A stretch of 31,505 nucleotides of DNA from an uncultured Prevotella sp. GTDB lineage: Bacteria > Bacteroidota > Bacteroidia > Bacteroidales > Bacteroidaceae. Where the stretch lies: assembly GCA_900548195.1 (NCBI GenBank), contig URJQ01000013.1, positions 1-31,505 of the forward strand, given 5' to 3'. The notes below the pieces were generated by a model. That model saw only the letters and a program-made list of their open reading frames with translations, was not told where the DNA came from and ran no database searches. Both the position numbers and the translations under genes were made by a program. Shown here piece after piece: positions 16,730 to 22,163 of the stretch (position 1 is the stretch's first letter; every line of letters starts with the position of its first letter).

Positions 16730-17371
16730 TTACTGACCTACAGCCACTTGAGCGTGACGGATTACCTTATCATTGAGAGTGTAACCAGCCTTGGTGCAGT
16801 CTATCACCTTGCCCTTCATCGCATCGCCCATACCAGGCACGAGGGCTATTGCATCATGGTAATCGACGTTGAAGTCAGCTCCTTCAGTCTCAATCTTCTT
16901 CACGCCCATCTTCTCGAGAATGGAATTAAACTTGGTGAATATCAATCTCATTCCCTCACGCACGGCTTCTGCATCTTCTGTCTTGTCGGCAAGAGCGCGC
17001 TCGAAGTCATCGAGCACAGGAAGTATCTCCTTGATGGTCTTCTCGCCTCCAGAGAGGATGAGGTCAGCCTTCTCCTTGATTGTGCGCTTGCGATAGTTGT
17101 CAAATTCAGCCTGCTTGTAGAGCATTTCATTCTTCAACTGCTCTATCTGAGCCTGAGCCTCTGCCAAAGGGTCAGTTTTTTCTGCCGTTTTTTCAGCGTC
17201 ACACTGACTTTCTGTCGCATTGTTAGCGTCAGTCTCATTCTTAGGGTTGGAATTATCTTCTGTTTTCTCTTCCTCTTTTGCGTTAGAGTCTTGAGAATTA
17301 TCCTTGTTGTTTTGCTCTGCTTCAGCTTTCTTCAGCAGTTCTTCGATGTCTATGTCTTTTTTATTATCCAT
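16730..17371 (-). CDS. grpE: Nucleotide exchange factor GrpE
   Basis: It releases ADP from DnaK, completing the chaperone cycle together with DnaJ. The 213 residues start with a long acidic, Asn/Glu/Lys-rich disordered stretch (about 1-75). A coiled-coil helix (IEQLKNEMLYKQAEFDNYRK) follows, then the beta-wing domain near the C terminus (GADFNVDYHDAIAL, GYTLNDKVIRHAQVAV). Gene order grpE-dnaJ is common in Bacteroidota. A sigma-54-like site lies 33 bp upstream of the ATG. Confidence 0.96.
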   Translation of the reverse strand: MDNKKDIDIEELLKKAEAEQNNKDNSQDSNAKEEEKTEDNSNPKNETDANNATESQCDAEKTAEKTDPLAEAQAQIEQLKNEMLYKQAEFDNYRKRTIKEKADLILSGGEKTIKEILPVLDDFERALADKTEDAEAVREGMRLIFTKFNSILEKMGVKKIETEGADFNVDYHDAIALVPGMGDAMKGKVIDCTKAGYTLNDKVIRHAQVAVGQ

Positions 17372-17403
17372 TTTCTTGTTAGTTTTTTTTACGATTGTAT
17401 TAA

Positions 17404-17420
17404 AGCAAACCTTGTGCCAA
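17404..17420 (-). promoter_or_regulatory. Candidate sigma-54-type promoter before grpE
   Basis: Read on the minus strand the site is TTGGCACAAGGTTTGCT. TGGCAC, five bases, then TTGCT is the exact -24/-12 layout of sigma-54 promoters, and it would give a leader of about 20 bases. The same bases include AAGGTTTG, one mismatch from the housekeeping -7 box, so a normal promoter is the simpler alternative. Confidence 0.4.
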
Positions 17421-17465
17421 TGTTATAAATGAAGAATAAAGAAATCGTTGAATGAAGAATCTTCA

Positions 17466-17626
17466 AAATGAAGAATGTAGAATGAAGAATGAAGAATATG
17501 AGTTAGTCTTGTTCACTTGAGATACTCCACTAAGGCCGCAAGCCGAAGAACGTAACCTATCATCCCCCAAGGGGGGGGGACAGGAGGGGGCTTTAAGCCG
17601 AAGAACGTAATCCCCATTCTTCATTT
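17466..17626. repeat. GAATGAAGAAT word repeat with inverted partner
   Basis: Five GAAGAAT-like words occupy about 17447-17500. The inverted partner ATTCTTCATTT (17616-17626) pairs exactly with AAATGAAGAAT (17466-17476), enclosing about 140 bp. Its word style matches the other intergenic hairpins of the window. Confidence 0.55.
17540..17610. repeat. Direct repeat flanking a G9 tract
   Basis: AAGCCGAAGAACGTAA occurs exactly at 17540-17555 and 17595-17610. Between them lies CCCCCAA followed by nine G (17571-17579). Confidence 0.85.
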
Positions 17627-17700
17627 AGAACACTTTTCACTTTTCACTAAAAGAAGAAAGCTCACTTGCCTTTGGCTCACTCGCCATGTTCAAAATCAAT

Positions 17701-17923
17701 CACGGATAAAGCAGATGCGACGGATTTGTTCTTTCACGGATTTTTATTGTTTTGTTTGATTTCTCTGCGCCTGCCGGGCGCTGGGATTTTCACGGATTAA
17801 CTCTTGCAGGAGGTAATCCAGCACCGTATAGGCGCAAATACAATCCGTAGTAAATCCAATACCAAGTGGCAACACAAAATTAAATCCGTGAAAAGATAAA
17901 ATCCGTCGCATCGGCTATCCGTG
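17701..17923. repeat. 223-nt nested hairpin built on ATCCGTG words
   Basis: The outer arms (17701-17754 and 17875-17923) share CACGGATA, GATGCGACGGATTT and TTTCACGGATTT in inverted order. An inner stem pairs TGCGCC with GGCGCA and CTGGGATT with AATCCAG. The whole region can fold as one long hairpin. No ORF is associated with it. Confidence 0.75.
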
Positions 17924-18211
17924 AACCTTTTGAGCGTGTGCGCACTGAGCCGAAGGCGAAGAAGCATGTTATCAGGTACTGTCTTCCAGACAGCTCTCTT
18001 CTCCTTAGTTATAGTCCCGAGACTTCGTCCCGGGTTACTCTCGCTGTGCTCGGTGCTGTCTTCCAGACAAAACTTCCTACAACCGATAACCAACAACCTA
18101 TCATTATATATTTTTATTTATTGATATTTTATTTCTCAACCAAACAACCAGACAAGAAAACTCATTTTGCCGGAAAGCGGAAAAAACGCTCTCTGAGTCG
18201 TTAAAATCTTT

Positions 18212-18233
18212 CGGATGATAACTTTATCATCCG
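18212..18233. terminator. Terminator-like hairpin after the small ORFs
   Basis: A perfect 10-bp stem, CGGATGATAA and TTATCATCCG, has a two-base spacer. It lies about 70 bp past the stop of the 40-aa ORF on the minus strand and is followed there by AAAGATTTTAACG, a weak tail. Confidence 0.55.
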
Positions 18234-18302
18234 AGTGGGCGAAAACGCTTAGAATTGCCTTAAAATGGTGAAATTCGCCTATTCTCTCTTGCTTATCAAT
18301 CT

Positions 18303-18425
18303 CTACACTTCAAAATATTCGATTGTAAAGGCGTCAGATGCTCTGATGATAATCGACAGACCACGCACGAGAGCAGACGGCAATGCTACATTCTGATAGT
18401 AGGAAGGTAAGGTATTGGTATTCAT
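18303..18425 (-). CDS. 40-residue peptide with a perfect Shine-Dalgarno sequence
   Basis: Unrecognised. The peptide begins MNTNTLPSYY and ends DAFTIEYFEV, with a moderately hydrophobic middle (VALPSALVRGLSIIIRAS) that could form an amphipathic or membrane helix. AGGAGG lies 11 bases before the ATG, which is unusual in a genome where most starts lack it, although the spacing is longer than ideal. It follows the lipoprotein-like ORF by 52 bp on the same strand and lies downstream of a perfect promoter, so the two may form one transcript. I see no similarity to known toxins or to ribosomal protein bS21. It may be non-coding. Confidence 0.45.
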   Translation of the reverse strand: MNTNTLPSYYQNVALPSALVRGLSIIIRASDAFTIEYFEV

Positions 18426-18436
18426 TATAGCGTTTA

Positions 18437-18442
18437 CCTCCT
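18437..18442 (-). promoter_or_regulatory. Shine-Dalgarno AGGAGG before the 40-aa ORF
   Basis: The minus strand reads AGGAGG, fully complementary to the anti-Shine-Dalgarno core, 11 bases before the ATG. It is the main evidence that the 40-codon frame is translated. Confidence 0.5.
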
Positions 18443-18477
18443 GTTTCTTTTAGTAGTGATCAGAATGGCGCATAGTG

Positions 18478-18612
18478 CTATAATTGCACACCGTTCCCCA
18501 CCTTGTCGTACACTCTCAGTTCGGACTTCCGCTGTGTGGCGCACGAGGCGAGAGCCGTCGTCAGCAGGACGATGGCGATGAGAGACCAGTGGCGCACCGC
18601 CACACATTGCAT
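18478..18612 (-). CDS. 44-residue lipoprotein-like peptide
   Basis: Unrecognised. The frame begins MQCVAVRHWS and runs through a hydrophobic core (LIAIVLLTTALASC) that ends in a lipobox with Cys24. A polar tail of 20 residues (ATQRKSELRVYDKVGNGVQL) follows. Positive residues before the core and SC at the lipidation site are typical of Bacteroidota lipoproteins, so a tiny envelope lipoprotein is the best reading. The segment is richer in G and C than its flanks, as coding DNA would be. A competing frame on the same strand (ATG near 18665, 76 codons) overlaps it and ends in the AGGAGG of the next ORF; it lacks recognisable features. Confidence 0.5.
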   Translation of the reverse strand: MQCVAVRHWSLIAIVLLTTALASCATQRKSELRVYDKVGNGVQL

Positions 18613-18718
18613 TCTGCGGGAAAAGGAAGCTCGGTAGCCCCCTCTGTAACCGCTTGATAATCATTAGTTTAGAGTTTAGATTGTATTGTATTTCCGTTTT
18701 GGTTTCCTTTATCTTCTG

Positions 18719-18749
18719 CAAAGATAATGAAAAGTTTTCATTCTGCAAA
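18719..18749 (-). promoter_or_regulatory. Perfect Bacteroidota promoter for the small ORFs
   Basis: On the minus strand, TTTG (18749-18746), exactly 19 bases, and TATCTTTG (18726-18719) match the -33/-7 consensus without a mismatch. Transcription would start near 18712, leaving about 100 bases before the lipoprotein-like ORF. Confidence 0.75.
18726..18742. promoter_or_regulatory. Putative operator: 17-bp palindrome in the promoter spacer
   Basis: AATGAAAAGTTTTCATT is a perfect inverted repeat (8 bp, one centre base, 8 bp). It fills most of the spacer between the -33 and -7 boxes, where a bound dimer would block RNA polymerase. No regulator gene is adjacent. Confidence 0.5.
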
Positions 18750-18764
18750 GAAAAAAGTACAAAA

Positions 18765-18917
18765 GTCAAATGTCAAGTTGTCAATTGACATATTACACAC
18801 ACCCCCCCTGCCTTCAATTATTAAATATATAATATATAATATATATTATATATTTAAGATAACAACATTGTTGGGGGTAGTCTGTGTAGAATGTCAATTG
18901 ACAACTTGACATTTGAC
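18765..18917. repeat. 153-bp nested palindrome
   Basis: The outer arms are 27 bp and pair perfectly (18765-18791 and 18891-18917). Each contains the palindrome TGTCAATTGACA and GTCAA-type words. The centre is a perfect 37-bp AT palindrome (18821-18857). Between them, TACACA with a C-run on the left faces a G-run with TGTGTA on the right. The structure has nearly one axis and could extrude a cruciform or form a very long RNA hairpin. It starts 15 bp upstream of the -33 box of the small-ORF promoter. Confidence 0.9.
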
Positions 18918-19050
18918 CTTGAACACTTTTTCACAACCGTTAAAACGAAGAAAATTTTCCTCCGTGGCGACAACTTGAAAATATGTTAACGCAGTGCTTT
19001 TGAAGGAAGAAAAAGAGAGAAAATCGAGGGATATAATCGGCGCACGCGCG

Positions 19051-19086
19051 ATAACTTAGTTATCACACTGAAATAACTAAGTTATT
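19051..19086. repeat. Two adjacent palindromes of the ATAACTTAGTTAT type
   Basis: ATAACTTAGTTAT (19051-19063) and AATAACTAAGTTATT (19072-19086) are both perfect odd palindromes sharing the half-site ATAACT, with centres 22 bp apart (two helical turns). Confidence 0.8.
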
Positions 19087-19092
19087 ACCCTG

Positions 19093-19129
19093 CAATATCC
19101 ATGCTTTCACCTCTCAATATCCATGCTTT
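19093..19129. repeat. Direct repeat CAATATCCATGCTTT, 22-bp period
   Basis: CAATATCCATGCTTT occurs at 19093-19107 and again at 19115-19129. The period equals the centre spacing of the neighbouring palindromes. Confidence 0.85.
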
Positions 19130-19136
19130 TCGGGCG

Positions 19137-19232
19137 TTTTTTCGTGTGTTTTTGGCGAAAAAAGACCGTCTATTTTTCACTCGTTTTGCAATGCTTTGAC
19201 GGTCAAGGTGTTGCAAAATCAGCGAGAATCGC
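19137..19232. other. Candidate structured RNA with pseudoknot-like pairing
   Basis: Four inverted repeats lie within 96 bp: TTTTTTCG/CGAAAAAA (19137-19144 and 19156-19163), GACCGTC/GACGGTC (19164-19170 and 19198-19204), TTTTGCAA/TTGCAAAA (19184-19191 and 19211-19218) and GCGA/TCGC (19222-19225 and 19229-19232). The second and third cross each other, the geometry of an H-type pseudoknot. No known RNA family was recognised. Confidence 0.35.
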
Positions 19233-19584
19233 GTATTTACGGGCAGATATTTTTTCGTGGATTTTAAATGTTAAGATATTGACATATTGTGCATGGTAAT
19301 AAAATGTCAATGGATAAAAATAGAATAAAATAGAAAAATATATGTTACCTTTTCTTTGTTTTCCATGTTGATATTATTCATTTCCTCTGCAGAAGTGCGG
19401 TTTTTGAGGGCGATTTATTGCTTGAAAAGGTTGAGTTTTTTTATCTATTGATGTGTTTTATTCTCATAAACACCAAAAATAACATGCACTTCTTGAGTGG
19501 TAAATGGTCAGCGCGCAGTGTGCAATAGAAACATCATCCGTCAGAATTCAACGCCCGACAGGTGATAAGATGGGGGCTTGAAAT

Positions 19585-19696
19585 AATAGGGAAAAAGTAA
19601 TAGGAAATAGAAAATTACACAAGTTCGCTTGAGATTATAGCGAGAAACCATGAGTAGCAAGTGTAATCTCCTTTTCCCTATTACTTATTCCCTATT
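19585..19696. repeat. 36-bp-arm word hairpin after maeB
   Basis: The arms (19585-19620 and 19661-19696) match at 31 of 36 positions and repeat the word AATAGGGAA. The loop contains a small stem (TCGCT/AGCGA). It lies 13 bp past the maeB stop on the minus strand and may terminate that transcript. Confidence 0.8.
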
Positions 19697-19709
19697 CTGT
19701 AAATATTAC

Positions 19710-22001
19710 TTACTTTCGAGTATTCTTTATCTTATTCACATAAGCGTCGATTACGGCAACGGCAGTGATATTGACGATGTCGCGGACGCTGGAGTCGAAG
19801 TCTGTGAAGTGAATAGGCTTGTTGAGACCCATCTGGATAGGACCGATCACTTCAGTCTCAGGTGAGAACTGCTTGATGAGTCTGTAAGCAGAGTTTGCTG
19901 CACTGAGGCTTGTGAAGATCATAGAGTTGACGTTCTCGCCGTGGAGACGGAGGAATGGATACTTCTCATCGCGACGTTTATGGTCAAGAGCAAGGTCCAC
20001 AGTCATCTCACCATCTATCTTCAGATTAGGATCCTCTGCCTGGAGTTCGGCTACCACGTCGTGCATGAGTCGAGGTGAACCAGTTTTGTCAACTCCAAAA
20101 CTTGAGAATGAGATACCAGCTATCTTTGGCTCTTCATTGAAGAAGCGGATAGTGTTGGCAGTAAGGCGTGCGATATCCTTGAGTGTCTCCTTGTCAGGAT
20201 GCTGATTGACGAGAGTATCAGCGATATAATAAGTGCCACGCTTTGAGTTTACGATATTCATTGTGCCGAAATGCTTGTATTCCGGTTGGATACCGATACA
20301 TTCCTTAGCACACTTGATAGTGTTGGAGAACTTGGTGTAAACGCCAGTGATGAAAGCATCAGCATCGCCAGTTTCTACCATCATCATGCCGAAGTAGTTA
20401 CGCTCGAACATCTTATCGTTTGCCTCCTCAAAGGTATAGCCCTCACGGCAACGCTTGTCGGTAAGGATACGTGCGTAGCGCTCACGGCGAGCCATCTCGC
20501 GGTCATGGCGAAGGTTTACGATTTCGATGCCTTCGAGATTGAGCTCGAGTTCCTTAGCTTTCTTCTGTATCATCTCGTCATTACCGAGCAGGATAGGCTG
20601 GCAGAGACCCTCCTCCTTGGCCTGTACGGCAGCCTTGATCATAGTAGGGTGGAGACCCTCAGCGAATACTACGCGCTGTGGATGCTTGCGAGCTGTCTCA
20701 TAGAGATTTTGTGTGACGCTGGTCTCTTGTCCCATGCGACGGCGCAGAGTGCGCTTATATTCGTTCCAATCCGTTATCTTCTTACGTGCCACTCCACTTT
20801 CGATAGCAGCCTTTGCCACAGCAGCAGAAACCTCGGTGATAAGACGAGGGTCCACTGGCTTAGGGATGAAGTAGTCAGGACCGAAGGTGAGATTATTTAC
20901 ATTATACACCTGATTGACAACGTCAGGAACAGGTTGCTTTGCAAGGTCGGCAATGGCGTGAACGGCAGCGAGCTTCATTTCCTCATTGATTGCCTTGGCA
21001 TTAACGTCGAGGGCACCACGGAAGATGTAAGGGAAACCGATTACATTATTGATCTGGTTAGGATAGTCAGAGCGACCTGTTGACATCAAGACGTCAGGGC
21101 GTGCTGCCATTGCATCTTCATAAGAGATTTCAGGCACAGGGTTAGCGCAAGCGAAGACGATAGGATTAGAAGCCATAGAGCGAATCATATCCTGGCTTAC
21201 CACGTTGCCCTTAGAAAGGCCCAGGAACACGTCTGCGCCACGCATTGCCTCTTCGAGGGTGTGGACGTCACGACGGTCTGTGGCAAAGAATTTCTTCTGC
21301 TCAGTGAGGTTAGGACGGTCAGAAGTGATTACGCCCTTAGAATCGAGCATAAGGATATTCTCACGGCGAGCTCCGAGAGCCACATAGAGCTTTGTACACA
21401 TGATGGCGGCTGCGCCAGCTCCACTTACCACAATCTTCACGTCCTCAATCTTCTTCTTAGCCACTTCGAGGGCATTGATAAGTCCGGCAGAAGAGATGAT
21501 GGCAGTGCCATGCTGGTCATCGTGCATCACTGGGATGTCGAGAGATTTCTTCAGACGTTCCTCGATATAGAAACACTCTGGAGCCTTGATATCTTCAAGG
21601 TTGATACCACCGAAGGTAGGAGCAATCTTCTCTACAGCTTCGCAGAATTTCTCTGGGTCTTTCTCATCAATCTCAATATCGAAGACATCGACGCCACCGT
21701 AAATCTTGAAGAGCAGTCCCTTACCTTCCATTACAGGCTTGCCGGACATTGCGCCTATATCGCCGAGTCCGAGCACGGCAGTACCATTGGATATTACTGC
21801 GACAAGGTTTCCCTTGTCTGTGTATTTATATACTGTATCGGGATTTTCCTGAATTTCCAGACATGGGAATGCTACACCTGGTGAATATGCCAGCGACAAG
21901 TCTGTCTGAGTACGGTAAGGCTTTGTAGGCATTACCTCAATCTTTCCTGGGCGACCGGTCTCATGATAGAGCAGTGCGGCCTCTTTCGTGATTTTTACCA
22001 T
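19710..22001 (-). CDS. maeB: NADP-dependent malic enzyme with phosphotransacetylase-like domain
   Basis: It decarboxylates malate to pyruvate, yielding NADPH, in the cytoplasm. The 763 residues combine a malic enzyme (about 1-420) and a C-terminal phosphate acetyl/butyryltransferase-like domain (about 440-760), the MaeB architecture. Catalytic features include YSPGVA with Tyr39, Lys94 in EGKGLLFKI, metal ligands in LEDIKAPE (Glu136, Asp137) and MHDDQHGTA (Asp161 region), and the nucleotide-binding motif GAGAAA (194-199). The C-terminal domain usually senses acetyl-CoA allosterically and is not known to be a working transferase. It follows radA by 162 bp on the same strand and has no clear promoter box. 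The gene ends at a word hairpin. Confidence 0.95.
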   Translation of the reverse strand: MVKITKEAALLYHETGRPGKIEVMPTKPYRTQTDLSLAYSPGVAFPCLEIQENPDTVYKYTDKGNLVAVISNGTAVLGLGDIGAMSGKPVMEGKGLLFKIYGGVDVFDIEIDEKDPEKFCEAVEKIAPTFGGINLEDIKAPECFYIEERLKKSLDIPVMHDDQHGTAIISSAGLINALEVAKKKIEDVKIVVSGAGAAAIMCTKLYVALGARRENILMLDSKGVITSDRPNLTEQKKFFATDRRDVHTLEEAMRGADVFLGLSKGNVVSQDMIRSMASNPIVFACANPVPEISYEDAMAARPDVLMSTGRSDYPNQINNVIGFPYIFRGALDVNAKAINEEMKLAAVHAIADLAKQPVPDVVNQVYNVNNLTFGPDYFIPKPVDPRLITEVSAAVAKAAIESGVARKKITDWNEYKRTLRRRMGQETSVTQNLYETARKHPQRVVFAEGLHPTMIKAAVQAKEEGLCQPILLGNDEMIQKKAKELELNLEGIEIVNLRHDREMARRERYARILTDKRCREGYTFEEANDKMFERNYFGMMMVETGDADAFITGVYTKFSNTIKCAKECIGIQPEYKHFGTMNIVNSKRGTYYIADTLVNQHPDKETLKDIARLTANTIRFFNEEPKIAGISFSSFGVDKTGSPRLMHDVVAELQAEDPNLKIDGEMTVDLALDHKRRDEKYPFLRLHGENVNSMIFTSLSAANSAYRLIKQFSPETEVIGPIQMGLNKPIHFTDFDSSVRDIVNITAVAVIDAYVNKIKNTRK

Positions 22002-22163
22002 CTGTTTAAGTTGTTTTTTTAATCTGTGTATATATTGTTATAGTTCTTTGTGTCGTGATTGAAATCTTTCGTAAAAAAACGGAAGACACAGTGGCGCATT
22101 CTAGTCGGGATTCCTATTGAGGGGAATGGCTCTCTCGCTGGCCAATCCTATTGTCGAGACTTA

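Larger units (their letters stand above)
17421..18302. other. Gene-free stretch of repeats and hairpins
   Basis: I find no convincing coding region here. It holds GAATGAAGAAT word repeats, a 16-bp direct repeat around a G9 tract, a 223-nt nested hairpin, two copies of CTGTCTTCCAGACA (17979-17992 and 18056-18069), a CCCGAGAC/GTCCCGGG hairpin (18016-18034), CAACAACC-type words (about 18071-18095 and 18138-18155) and a terminator-like hairpin. Short frames on the plus strand at 17921-18204 cross these repeats and look incidental. Confidence 0.6.
18918..19584. other. Gene-free stretch with paired palindromes
   Basis: I find no credible ORF here. The stretch contains two adjacent odd palindromes, a 22-bp-period direct repeat, a cluster of crossing inverted repeats, and an 8-bp inverted repeat ATTGACAT/ATGTCAAT (19278-19311). 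The rest (about 19320-19560) is AT-rich and I see nothing in it. Confidence 0.6.

Noticed and set aside
17921..18204. Plus-strand ORFs of 67 and 88 codons in the repeat region
   Set aside because: They run through CTGTCTTCCAGACA repeats and CAACAACC words and have low-complexity translations with no start signals.
18434..18769. 111-codon minus-strand ORF covering the small-ORF promoter
   Set aside because: It would start upstream of the perfect promoter and read through the -33 and -7 boxes and the spacer palindrome. Its sequence has no protein-like features in the first part.
18821..18857. AT-rich palindrome as a replication origin
   Set aside because: There is no DnaA box cluster and no dnaA, dnaN or rep gene; it is better described as the centre of the nested palindrome.
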